This document shows positions 11,276-23,457 of a DNA stretch of 64,000 nt, piece by piece. Origin of the DNA: Phlegmacium glaucopus. Its lineage: Eukaryota > Basidiomycota > Agaricomycetes > Agaricales > Cortinariaceae. Made by a program: the position numbers and the translations under genes. Position 1 is the first letter of the stretch. Each line of letters starts with the position of its first letter. The stretch lies in contig MU130539.1 of NCBI GenBank assembly GCA_015039465.1, positions 1-64,000 on the forward strand, written 5' to 3'. Below the pieces are notes generated by a model. That model had not been told where the DNA came from. It searched no databases and worked only from the letters and a program-made list of their open reading frames with translations.

Positions 11276-12434
11276 TACCCCAGTTGTGGACAATCAAAGT
11301 CAACCAATTTTAGTGACCAAATTTTAGAAGCTGGCACAAACATCTAGATCCCTCAAAAATGATCAAAACATGTAGAATAGAACCTATTGAAGACATTTCT
11401 ACCTGCTGATTTCCTTACTTCAATTTTTTTAGGTCAGGTACTCCAAAAAAATTGGCCACCCCCCTGAAAAAATCAGTAAAATTATTTAAAATAGCACAAT
11501 CAACTCCTTTTGATTACCTGCATCTGGTCCTATAACAAATTTGAGGTTACATGCAACTTGTAAGGGCAACTGTGGCTATGACTTAGTCAAGGAACTAGCA
11601 GGGGATCCTAAGAGGAAAGGATGGGATCCCCACTAGGGTAGGAATACATATATATGTGAACCAGAGTTGTAATTTAAGAATGATGAAAAAATTGATAGGA
11701 ATGTATAAAAATAAAATTATGACAAACACAAGTCCATTCACATGTTCCATCTCAGGGCTGTCGGAGGTGTTCACTATGGAACCAGAGATGGAAGGAAATG
11801 ATGACAACACAGAAAAGAGCCAGAATGAGAGGCCTGTTGGAAATTGCTGGAGGGTTTGGAATATTTTCAGAATGTTTGGAATGTCCCCTGACACAACTGA
11901 TCAGTCATAATAAAATAAATAAATGTCACCAAAAAAGGAAATTTTTGCCAGTTACCTACAGAATCAACTCCTTTGTATCTTCCTAGGCTTGACCTTTCTC
12001 CTGGAGGTGCCTAACTTTGTCAAGGGTTGAATAAAGGAGCAAAACACTGTCATAATTGTCATGTGCTTTGCCTAATCTTGTGACATCAACACGTCTAAAT
12101 AACATTGATGGAACCAATTGCTAGTGGTTGAAAGAAGTAATTGATCATCTGAAAGCCAAAAGAGAGTGGTTAAGCCTGTAAATAATGAATTCTGTTGATT
12201 ATATACTGATCATGGTAGGAGTTGAACATTTTTGCAGCTAAAATTCCTCAAAAAGGGTGTATAATATTGCAAGAAATGACCCAAAAAAATTGGCCACCCT
12301 AAATTTTAAAATGTCATGGGAAAAATCTTGGAGACATGTTTTTCGATGAGCTGAATCTGAATCTGAAGTCTGTTTGGTTCCTGATCACGAGATATCAAAA
12401 TAACCGTGTTTGATTGTCCACAAGTTCAACTGTA
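11276..12434. mobile_element. Degenerate TA-flanked (Tc1/mariner-type) element
   Basis: TTGTGGACAATCAAA at 11284-11298 and its exact reverse complement at 12409-12423 lie 7-10 bases inside TA dinucleotides (11276-11277 and 12433-12434). The motif AAAAAAATTGGCCACCC occurs twice inside (near 11444 and 12283), as does CAACTCCTTT (near 11500 and 11965). No transposase frame remains. The inverted 15-mer and TA borders suggest an old Tc1/mariner derivative or MITE; the outermost bases of the two ends differ. Confidence 0.55.
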
Positions 12435-12759
12435 TGCCAGGGTGCCAAGATGTTTGGTCAAGACTTCCATTCCCGTTTTCTCAGCGAGACACTAATTTGC
12501 TATCGTCAATCCGCACGGTCTTCTGCAAAGCCGCCTCGCCATACAAGTACGATACTTCCTTGTATTGTTTTGGAGGTGAGAAATAGAATTCGTAAACATG
12601 TCAAGTCAGTCAACGGAAGTCTTACAAATAGATGCATACAAGCAAACAGCCTCAGAAAACGCAGAATCTATAATGAATGTACAAATGAAGAAGAGAAACC
12701 GTAGGTATCATTTGTTAACTGTAAACGATAGGTATACTGGGAAGAGCCTTCTACTAATA
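12435..12759. other. Intergenic, no feature seen
   Basis: Between the degenerate element and the membrane-protein stop codon. Open frames are short and unconvincing. Confidence 0.4.
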
Positions 12760-13570
12760 TCAATATGCTGGCAAGTCCTCGCTCTCATAATCAGTCAGTG
12801 ACTCTCGACGCTTCCTCTTCGCAGGGGTTGGGGGTGTGAGGATTATTCTAACAATTCCTTCTGCACCCATTTCATGACTAAAAACAGTCGAGCAAGAGGG
12901 GGAAGTTTTTATCGAGGCGAAGGATTCTGATTCTGAATCTTTGAGGCTGTTCTGGGCGTAAAAGTTTTTGTATCGGGGACCAGCAGGATCCATTATGTGA
13001 GACTTTCGGTAATTATTAAACGCGATGATTGTGTCACTCGAAGCGTCTGGTTTCCGTCTTGATGAACCTCGAAAGTATATATAGGAGAGGGCGCTAGCAA
13101 GAATCACAAGCGAAATAGCAAAAATTACGATCACAATTGTGGCGTCTTTGTAGAGAATAAAGAGTGAGAATTAACCGAATTGAATGGGTCACATTTCGGT
13201 GCTTACTGGATGAGAGTTGTAGAGCTTGACCCATTTTAACTACCGATATAGTGAAGAGCACAAGATCGTTCTTTTGGTGTTGATAGTGAACGCCACTTGA
13301 CTGACGATGATAAGGGTTACAAAAGGTAAAATCCGACCCCTTTCCATTGACTGTCGACTTCGCGTCTGAGGAGGCTGACCAGCTGTTAGATGTAAGGATC
13401 GCCACATTCAAGTTCGAAACGCTCCTGAGAAGATTTTGTAGGTCTGCTTTTTACGTGTATGTGTGCAGGTGGACACCGTACTTACGATGATTAAATAACT
13501 TCTGTCGGTGTCTAGCTGGAGGAAGTGAATGAGATAAAAAATGGCGTACTCCAAATACAGCCAATCAACT
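12760..13570 (-). CDS. Single-pass membrane protein, unknown function (5' end uncertain)
   Basis: The family was not recognised. The last exon (about 12760-13138) encodes one strongly hydrophobic segment, IVIVIFAISLVILASALSY, then a basic stop-transfer (RGSSRRK) and a Ser-rich tail with KRKRRES, ending DLPAY at stop 12760-12762. An intron (about 13139-13203, donor GTAAGC) joins it to an exon rich in Ser/Asn. A further exon up to about 13570 (LYLEYAIFYLIHFLQLD) fits a good donor GTAAGT but has no in-frame ATG, so the start is open. The layout suggests an extracytoplasmic N-terminus, one helix and a cytoplasmic tail. It lies directly downstream of the P5C reductase gene on the same strand. Confidence 0.5.
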
Positions 13571-13591
13571 CAGTTCCAAATGTACTAGTAT

Positions 13592-14801
13592 TCACTTTCG
13601 TGATGGTTGGCCCAATTCACTAGCACGTTCTGTAGCAATTTGGATACATCGAGCTATCGTCGACCGAACCCTCCCATCTTCCAATGCCAGTAGACCTGCG
13701 ATAGTACACCCTCCAGGAGCTGAGGGGGAGGAATTAGCGTTAATCAAGGCATGCAAGTAATTTGCACACTCGTCACTGAATCTTTAATCTGGGCCGGATG
13801 TGCTCCTCCTTGCAATACCATGCGTGCTGCTCCTTGCAAGGCTGGTATTGTTTGTAGAGGTTAGTTTATTATTCCAGATATCATATTTTGAAACCAACTT
13901 TGAGCAGCTAGTTCTAGCGCTTCTGCTCTTGGCAGGCCCATCATGACACCTCCATCCGCCATGGCTTCCATGAAGATACAAGCGAAAGCAGGGCCCGAAC
14001 CTGAAAGTGCTGTGCAAGCATCGAAATGCTTTTCTTCCAAAAATCGGCATCTGCCAATTGAGGAGAATATTTTGAGAATGATGGCACGATCCGTTTCCTG
14101 ATGCTCAGAAGGGGGGAGGTTCGAAACGACAGTCATGCCCTCGCGAATCTAAATGGGCTGTCAGGCAAAGATTCGAGGTCAAAAAACTTGTCATACCTTG
14201 CAAGGAGTATTTGGCATGGCACGGACAACTCTCGTTGTTGGTAGCACCCAGCTTGCTAGCTGATTCATAGTGATTCCGGCTAGTATGCTGATCAATAGCT
14301 TTCCGTTTAATGCTTCCTTGATTCCAGGTTCAGCAAGAATTGCATGAGCAACCTGTGGTTTACAACTGGTGAAAAACGAAGTCAGTTGAGAGACAAGCCG
14401 ACAGAAGCGTGTCGCACCATAATAATACAACATCTGCACTTTGTACAGGTTCAAGATTGTTTGAAGCAAAAATCTCGACAGCAGAACCGAGTTGTCCAAG
14501 GTCGCCAAAGATCTTTTCGAGTTTACGAGCGGTGTCTTCACGGCTTACACATGCAAGAAATCTGCTTGGGACAGAACTGTCTGGATGACCATCGAGGGGT
14601 TGGACTGGTGTTAAAGTCCCTGGAGTATGTGACTCCCATTTGGGAAAATCATCGCGGAATTTCGATAAGATATCAAGACTGTCAATTACACCAGACAGGA
14701 CGGCAATGCCCATCGTGCCACATCCTACAGTCGAGTCAGATCAAATTGAGAAAAAATATTGAAGCCAGACACTGACCTAGAACGCAGAGGGTGTATCCCA
14801 T
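13592..14801 (-). CDS. PRO3: Pyrroline-5-carboxylate reductase
   Basis: Last step of proline synthesis: NAD(P)H-dependent reduction of pyrroline-5-carboxylate to proline. The start ATG at 14801 gives MGYTLCVLGCGTMG, the Rossmann-fold GxGxMG nucleotide-binding loop, after splicing a first intron. Later blocks are VVRAMPNTPCK (family signature), then FDACTALSGSGPAF and ADGGVMMGLPR, which form the C-terminal helical dimerisation and catalytic region. The C-terminus ends ATERASELGQPSRK at stop 13592-13594. All motifs are in the family order with several short introns. No break was seen. Confidence 0.93.
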
Positions 14802-15695
14802 TGTGAATGAAAATATATCGGCCGAACTCCATATGATGAAAATTGCTGTGACGAAAACGTGACAAGTGGAGGCAAAGAGGTATTGGCGTAGCTACGTATT
14901 TCGGTGCTCGTATTTATACCAGAGCTAAGGTAATCAGATATCTTAACCAAGTGATAAAGAGGGATAGTCGGAATTCCCTAATGCTAACATTTATCCAGCA
15001 ATAACAACAAACATATAATATAGCATTATATTCTGAACATGAGGGAAGTAATTATCACCCAACAGATCTTCGTTTACATCTACGAATTAAGAGGCACGAA
15101 TAACATAGAGGGCTTCCACCCTCGTAAGAAAGATGGCGAATTTGTCTCTATAGCTTCCATAAAATGAGAACGTGCGTGTGAGTATTATGAACGCCGTTCA
15201 GAGTGTCGAGAAGCAGTATCACACAGTAAGAGAGAAAGGATCATGAAGGAAATCGGGGAATGTAATGATATTGAGATCTAGGAGGCAGTACGGTCGAACA
15301 ATCAAGGTTATTGAACATGACTCACCGTTCTACTGGACATATGATAAAAACATACAAGACATATATCACGCTCTGGGCTTTTTCTCCATTCCTATGAGAT
15401 GATCGGTGACGATTAAATCATGGCCAGCCCTGAGGCACGGAGGGGAAGGAAACAGAATGTGACGTGTTACTCTCGCTCTTTTGAATGGGCGCCAATCCGT
15501 CAAGAACAATCAGAAGGACGCTAAAGTGAGGAGAGCATGCATTGAAGGTTGAGGAAAAAATCGAGTCGCGAGTCAAAGTAAAGGAAAAATTGCCCATGTA
15601 AAAGACGTAAGATACAGTACACCTAAGGAGCTGAAATGAGCATTGGCTGAGGAGGATAATCAAGATACGTACTATGAGGCCAATGCACGAGCCAA
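14802..15695. other. Intergenic, about 0.9 kb
   Basis: Lies between the P5C reductase start and the Rpt3 stop (both minus strand), so it should hold the P5C reductase promoter and the Rpt3 3' UTR. No convincing gene; the 98-codon minus frame at 15418-15714 overlaps the last Rpt3 intron and exon. Confidence 0.6.
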
Positions 15696-17332
<1,637 letters not shown>

Positions 17333-17466
17333 GGCGTCTTGAAGAGATATGGTAAATAAAAGAGCTGACGCGGCTTGACGCGTTGTTTCCCAACTGAGTA
17401 AGTGGACCGTGGGAATATGAAATCTCATTTCTTACTTCACCCTTGCTGGTTGGACTTGCGATTCAA
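17333..17466. promoter_or_regulatory. Divergent promoter RPT3 / CBP20
   Basis: Only 134 bp separate the two ATGs, so both genes must use overlapping upstream sequence and very short 5' leaders. No TATA box was identified; inferred from layout. Confidence 0.6.
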
Positions 17467-18329
17467 ATGGCTCATGTAGTATCTTCCTTGGATCAACCTT
17501 CAAATTATAAAGACTCCCATGCGAAAGTAGATCGACAAAGGCAAAATGATATGCTCGCAAAGTCCACAACTCTCTATGTAGGTATGCCTTCGCCTCGACG
17601 CACTTGCAGGCCGCCAACAACCGAATGTTTTGAATTCTAGATTGGTAACTTGAGTTTCTATACAACAGAAGAGCAAATATATGAGCTTTTCACAAAATGT
17701 GCTAGCCCAGAAGATGGCGGTGGCATCAAACGAATCATCATGGGCCTCGACAGAAACACAAGGTGAGAGCTTTGGTTTGACTCTCGGCGTCTGAACATGA
17801 TATATAGAAATATCGGTTTCACAGAACACCATGCGGATTTTGCTTTGTAGAGTATTATACTCATTCTGAAGCCCTCGCAAGCATGCGGTATGTTAGCGGA
17901 ACGAAACTGGATGAACGAATAATCCGATGCGATTTGGACCTTGGATATAAGGAAGGCAGACAATTCGGAAGAGGCAAAAGTGGCGGCCAGGTAAGAGACG
18001 AACATCGACAAGATTATGATCCAGGTCGGGGCGGATGGGGCGCTCAAGCACAAAGACTAGAGATTGAAAGGAGGCGTGAAGTTGAGGAGAGGTACGCGGA
18101 CGCACAGGATGGTCCTGGTGCTGTGGCTGGTGGGGGTGGAGACTGGAAGGAAGCAGAGAATGTTGGCACAGAAAACAAACTCAAGCGAGGCAGATCACCA
18201 GACGATGACGGGGAAAATCTTAGAGTGGTAACGAATCCATTAAAGCTCTTCTCTAAATTGTATGTCTCACCTTTCCATCAGGTTCAGAGAACAAGGATCG
18301 AAGAAGAGATGGAGGCAGAAAGGATGTGA
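17467..18329 (+). CDS. CBC2: Nuclear cap-binding complex subunit CBP20
   Basis: Small subunit that binds the m7G cap of nuclear RNA with CBP80. ATG 17467 is in frame with SNYKDSHAK, the N-terminal cap-binding Tyr segment. The RRM follows: RNP2 as [14 protein letters not shown] after a GTAGGT intron, then [16 protein letters not shown] (RNP1), and the hallmark [20 protein letters not shown] and [20 protein letters not shown] that wrap the cap. The Gly/Arg-rich tail ends EEEMEAERM at stop 18327-18329. The last intron (18228-18281, 54 bp) contains no stop and is a multiple of three, so its retention would only add 18 residues. It shares a short divergent promoter with RPT3. Confidence 0.95.
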
Positions 18330-18431
18330 AGCCTGCCCAAAAATTCGTTAATACTATGATTATGTCTGTCCTTATTCGTCCATTCAGGATTTCTCGCTTT
18401 GGTCTCTGTGTCCGATTTTATGTATAACAAA

Positions 18432-19249
18432 TTAGTATATTACTGCAGCCGTCATATATTTTAAGGTCGTCTGGTTTTTGAATGGGGTGAGATGAAACTT
18501 TCTAACAAGTCTCTGCGCTTCGGATTCTGACGCAAGCACTACGACAAACCGCGTATACATTGAGAACTTATTCTCCGGTCTAGATAGAGGAATTAGATGA
18601 TTAATTCAGGAATTAGTTTGAAGGAAGACTTACAGAGGGGCCTGCAACACAGAATTTGTCTCATCATCTGCAAGTTGAAACTCCTGAACGAGTTGTCTGA
18701 TGTTATGAACTGTCGCTCTTCCAGGAACACCGGAAACTGTCACCGTCTTTCGGCTTGGGAAGCCAGCAGAAGGTCCAGATCCGAGAAGACCTCTATTCAG
18801 AGCGTCGGCTCGTCCTTGCACACCACGAGATCGTTGGCGGGAGAACCGAGAATCTATGGTCAGCGAAGCACTGATTTCCTCACTACCCGTAAATGTGATT
18901 TTATTCGCTGCACGAAGGGCGTCTTGTGCATAATCCGGAACAGCCATAGTCAGAAGGGCTTCCCCAGTGGGTGCAAACCGCCGGTAAATGAGAGATACTG
19001 CCAAAAAAAATCTTTCAATTCGAGGAGCGGTTTCGTATGCGAGTTAGCATACCTTCAGTGATGCCTTGTACCCCAGCTAGCATGACAGCCCGACGAAGGT
19101 CGCCAGAGGTGGCTGTTGTCGGCACGCCCTTGAGAAGTATGTGGGAGGCATGACTGAGTGCTGATAAATCGCATAAGTAACGGCAAATAAGCATGAAAAG
19201 TAAAAAGAAAAGACGTACTTGCACTCACTCTTGACACGGCGTTGTTCAT
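18432..19249 (-). CDS. RRM-like protein with two alpha-beta units, probably mitochondrial
   Basis: No named family recognised. From ATG 19249 (MNNAVSRVSA; an in-frame ATG also exists at 19267) an intron leads to HASHILLKGVPTTATSGDL, an RRM-like first strand and helix, then GITEVSLIYRRFAPTGEALL (strands 2 and 3). A basic linker rich in Arg follows, then a second unit starting RKTVTVSGVPGRATVHNIRQL. A final exon, after a GTAAGT intron, adds FVVVLASESEAQRLVRKFH and ends VIY at stop 18432-18434. The basic, Ser-rich N-terminus would suit mitochondrial import, but that is inference. The stop at 18630 (after LQAPL) would apply only if the last intron were retained. Confidence 0.7.
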
Positions 19250-19329
19250 GGAGGAACCACCTGGCACTACTGAATGAGTACTTTCGTCACGCCGTTACTG
19301 TACTGTCACGTCGCGGTACCCTTTCTCTC

Positions 19330-20300
19330 ATGTCGTCTCGAACGGAAACTAAAAAGCGGGAACGAAGCTGGGAACGGGACGACAGAGACAGGGATAGGTA
19401 TTCTCGGGGAGGTAGGGGTGGCGGTGGATCTTACCGGGGTGAAGGTCGAAGACGATCCAGTCGGTCACGCAGTCCGCGCAGGGGAGGTCCTGACAGAGAT
19501 ATAGATAGAGAAAGACGAGGAGGAGCAGGTCTGTCTCTCAATTCAACTCATGTATACGTACTGATTTATTCTATAGACAGACGAGAGAGAGATTATAGGC
19601 GGGACCGACCAGACGACCGACGTAGTGATCCAAGAGGTGACCGTGAACGGGATAGAAGAGGGGACGACCGAAGGCGGGATCGTGGTGATGATAGACAACC
19701 TCTTCGAAGAGACGACAAAGATGCTCCAGCTCGTGAAGATCGAAAGCCTCGAGAAGATGAGGTAAAAGACCACACACCATCCAAATCAGAAACGGCGCCG
19801 AATGGTTAGGATTGTTCTCTACCCTTTCATTTTCCCATCTCATCCTTTTTGCCCCTTGCAGATCCACCAAAGGCTACTTCGTCCTCACAATCCCGTCCAA
19901 ACTTAGACCCAGATACTCCGGATCTGCCAAATGAGGAAGGGGAAGCTATGGATGATACGAACGACGACGACGCTGCCATGATGGCGTTCATGGGTCTCTC
20001 AAACTTTGGATCGACCAAGGTCTGTAGATGTTACCATTTCCTTGGAGCTGAGCTTATTTTTATGCATGACAGGGTCAGGCCGTTGTAGGCAACCAGGAAG
20101 GTGGTGTTAACATCAAGAAAGTGAGGACTTGGCGTCAATATATGAATAGGTGGGTTGTTTTTTTTTGGCACCTCCTCTTTCTAAAGTGAATATTCAATTC
20201 TTTTCAATAGGCGCGGAGGGTTCAACAGGTATGCATTCCCATTAATGTACCCTTTCCAGGCTGACATGGCTCTTCCAGGCCACTTGATAAAATCAAATAA
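19330..20300 (+). CDS. SNRNP27: U4/U6.U5 tri-snRNP 27 kDa protein (SNRNP27 family)
   Basis: Spliceosome component of the tri-snRNP that influences 5' splice-site choice. ATG 19330 opens an RS/RE/RD-rich domain (SRSRSPRRGG, then many DRRRDRGD-type repeats), followed by an acidic stretch (MDDTNDDDAAMMAFMGLSNF). The conserved C-terminal module, joined over short introns, ends TWRQYMNR-RGGFNR-PLDKIK with stop 20298-20300. The pattern MMxFMG/SF...RQYMNRxGGFNRPLD is the family signature. Head to head with the RRM-like gene, 80 bp between ATGs. Confidence 0.92.
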
Positions 20301-20748
20301 TTTCACTCTCGATTGTTGTCCGCGCCATCTAACTGTTATATTGCAGAACATGCAGCTGAGTCCACCGACTTGCGAAGACCTAACCTACTTATCAAGCAGG
20401 GCTTTTAAACATCTAACCAAATATCTTTCTTGTCCTTTATTCACCTGTCATGCTCTTACGCCAGATACATGTGCCCCAGAATGGAAAATACATATATTTA
20501 TGAAAGTAAGGCATACAAGAATCTTGCTCGGCTGAACGGGAACTGGTACAAAACAAACACAAGAACAAAAAGAGATAGAAACATTAGAAAGTCTACGGGG
20601 CCGTCCGATAGCGGATCCACATGCGAAGATCATGTCTAGGAAAGTAAAGAAACCAACGACAACAACACAAGAATTATTATTGTACATCCCTCCTATTTCT
20701 CTCTTGCTACGAATGACCCGAACATATGGGATGTGGCGGTGTGGCGGT
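20301..20748. other. Convergent intergenic region
   Basis: 3' regions of SNRNP27 (plus) and eIF1 (minus). Nothing beyond UTR-like sequence was seen. Confidence 0.5.
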
Positions 20749-21262
20749 TTAGAATCCGTGCACCTTGATGGTGGATTTCTCCAGGCCATTCTCGACGAGG
20801 AAGGCGGAGATCTTGGCACGCTGGTCTCCTTGGAGCTGGATGACTTGGCCCATTTTCTCATCGTCGACGAGAGTACCGTTGCAAGCGAATTCCTATGTAA
20901 ATTGATCAGATTCCGATGGATAGACAAAAAACGTCGCTGCTGACCTTCTTGAAAGCCTTTAGAAGTTTCTTGGAGTCGTATTCTATTATGAAATTAGTCT
21001 AGACACACTAAGGTATTGGGGGGAAAGCGGAACTATACGTTTTGGTAACCCTTGCAAGGTGGTCAAAGTCTTCCTCCCATTGCGTTGTTGGATACGAATA
21101 TGAATATAATCGGCAGTGGATCCAACGTCAGCGCTGTCTCCGAGCGGGTCGCCTTCGTCAGCAAAGGGATCTAAAAAACAATACATCCACTGTCAGTTTT
21201 CTTGATGATCGACTAGGAGCTCACATTTACTCACCGTAGGAATTGAGATTTTGAACGCTCAT
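20749..21262 (-). CDS. SUI1: Translation initiation factor eIF1 (SUI1)
   Basis: Binds the 40S subunit near the P site and enforces AUG selection. ATG 21262 gives MSVQNLNSY, then after an intron DPFADEGDPLGDSADVG, the usual acidic N-tail. The SUI1 fold follows: YIHIRIQQRNGRKTLTTLQG (basic loop), YDSKKLLKAFKK, EFACNGTLV and GQVIQLQGDQRAKISAFL, ending IKVHGF at stop 20749-20751. The length, about 113 residues, is normal for eIF1. Divergent from FYV7 with 175 bp between starts. Confidence 0.96.
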
Positions 21263-21437
21263 GCGAGTGATAGAAGGTTGAAAAAAAAGGCTGAGTGGGG
21301 GGGTTTGGGAAAAAGGACTTTTCAAGACAACTCTCAGAAGGCACGATGCAACAACAACGTTTATGTAATCCAGCGTCAGCACAGCACAGCACACTTCGGC
21401 TCTAACGGCTGCATTCAACTGACATTGATTCGTCAAT

Positions 21438-22119
21438 ATGGCTGACTCGAGCTCGGTGGCGACGGGAATCAAGCGGAAAAGACCTCCAACTTTTCAGTAT
21501 TACCCAACGGATAGAGGTAAGGCCATACAAATCCACTTTCCTGATCCTTTCAGTAACTCTAGACAAAACAGCGAAGAAGTTGAAAAAGGCTTGGGTCGAA
21601 AAGACCAAGATCAAATCAAAATGGAAGGCTCAAAAAAAGAAAGAAGGCCTTGCTACCAACTCAAAATTGGATATACCTGTCTACGATGAAGAGGAAGGAG
21701 ATGTGGAAGATAACTCCAAAAGTCATTCTGACGATGTACAGCCTACGGCATCGCCGACCAGAATATCAGGAGAACAGCTACGTCCGCATCTACATCCCTC
21801 TCGGGCACATATTCATCCGGAACTGCCTGTCAAACGTTCGAAAGCCCGGACACCGGACGCGCCACCTACTAAAATGCAAAAAATTTCAAAGGAGGATTCT
21901 CAACCTGTGGAACCGCCTTCATTACGTGAACTGAAACGGGAGGCGTATTCACAATCGGCACTGCATACTTTCAAGTCTAATCCTCTGAAAAAACGTGATC
22001 AGGGCAGGAAGGATGGTGGGAGTAATACTAAGAGGTTCATTGAGAGAGGGAGAGGGCAGCCTAATATGAAACTTCGTATGAATGTTATGCTTGAGAACAT
22101 AAAGCAGAATTTTGCTTGA
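21438..22119 (+). CDS. FYV7: rRNA-processing protein Fyv7 (TAP26/CCDC59 family)
   Basis: Small basic nucleolar protein involved in 18S rRNA maturation in yeast. ATG 21438 gives MADSSSVATGIKRKRPP; a 46-bp intron (21517-21562) joins DR to KTAKKLKKAWVEKTKIKSKW, a Lys-rich helix. A low-complexity middle (SKSHSDDVQPTASP) follows, then the conserved C-terminus FIERGRGQPNMKLRMNVMLE and stop 22117-22119. The RGQPxxxxRMxxMLxxIK end is the clearest family mark. Assignment rests on overall layout and that motif. Confidence 0.8.
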
Positions 22120-22188
22120 ACGGAAAAGACGAGAAAGATTCTTTCATTAAGCTACACATACCCATGGTAAGTAGTACATTGTCGTTAA

Positions 22189-23317
22189 TCACGATTTCGC
22201 GTTTTCTTTATCTTCGTCCATGTCCATATGATCTATATCACTCTGTCCATTGCTACTAGTGTCCATTGCATCTTCTGCTTTGACGAACCGTTGTTCCAAA
22301 CTTTGAAAAGGTCGCGTTTGTGATGAACCTTCGATAGAGGTGACGGAAGTTAATGCTGTAGGGTGATCACTCATATGCCCAGGACTTGGGTCATCCAATT
22401 CGTCCACTAGACCTAAGGCTTTCATTTCCAGAGGCTCGTCAGCCAAGGGATTTAAAGATAAAGGTGTTGGAGGTGGGCTGCGAGACTTAGATCGGCGCGC
22501 GTCGTCGTGTAGGAAGGGAATGGGTGAGAAGAGGGGGGTACTAGGCGCCGATTGCAGCGTTGATCCAAGTAGGGTTGCGCTTCGTCCATATGAATGGATC
22601 TCACTCTGAGTGAGAGGTGGGAAACTTGACCATGTGGAAGTAACCAAGACGGATTTTTCGACGGCGCGAAGGTACTTGCCTACAGAGGTGTAGTGCTGTT
22701 TTGGTTTGATGCATAACTCGCAGAGCCGTTGTATGGTAAAAGGTGGGCTACTGAAATAATGGTGATAGATGAAATTTTAAATTAGATGTAAGGAGAAAAT
22801 CGGAATGCATACTCATCGAATTCATCGAGTTGTGCAAAGATTTGCTGCTTCATCTCGTTGGCCTCCGATTTATCCATGTAGCTTGTAGGAGGATCATTCA
22901 AGAAATTTTGAGTGATTTTTCGCGGCAGAAAAGGAGGTAGTTTGAGACCACCTGAAGGTGTATTGGTAGGGAGATATGGGGCAGGTAATGGAGGTTTCTG
23001 GGTTGTTGATAAGAAGAGTGAGATGTTCTATAGAAAAAAGTGGATTAGAAACACTGATTTTTGAACGTACGAGTGAGTAACCACCTGTTCTATCTTATAT
23101 TTGATCACATCGCGAAGTTTATTCCAGTCTGAGCTGGGAAAGAGATAGTGAGATACTTTTGGAATGAATCAATGGGGGGAAAAAAACGCACTCGACAGTG
23201 TCTGAGGACGCGATTTCCTGTAGCATGACGTCGTATTCTGCATTGAAATATAGTATGAAGATATATTGTATAGAAGCCTAATTCCTTACCTGGAAGCCAT
23301 GTTAATGAGAGGGACAT
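22189..23317 (-). CDS. PPP4R2: Protein phosphatase 4 regulatory subunit 2 (PPP4R2/Psy4-like)
   Basis: Regulatory subunit that targets PP4 in DNA-damage recovery. ATG 23317 gives MSLSLTWLP, joined by an intron to EYDVMLQEIASSDTV, typical of the N-terminal helix. After a Pro-rich segment comes the diagnostic PPFTIQRLCELCIKPKQHYT and VGKYLRAVEKSVLVTSTW. The tail is Ser/Pro-rich and acidic (DHMDMDEDKENAKS), stop 22189-22191. The frame between the first and second exon only fits this ATG, not the one 16 bases further in. Divergent from the PAP2 gene, 140 bp between ATGs. Confidence 0.85.
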
Positions 23318-23457
23318 GGATGGGAAGTAGATTGATGGCAATTGACTAAAGTGGCGCTGCCTTAGCCTAAGCCTAACCTGTGGAGCCACGTATAGGCTAG
23401 ATGCCCTATGTTCGTCTCCCAGATTCGCTTCCAACTTTGAAGCATTCCATCTTTGAC

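Noticed and set aside
19543..19870. Minus-strand frames opposite the SNRNP27 gene
   Set aside because: Antisense of the Arg/Asp repeat region; periodic codon content creates false frames.
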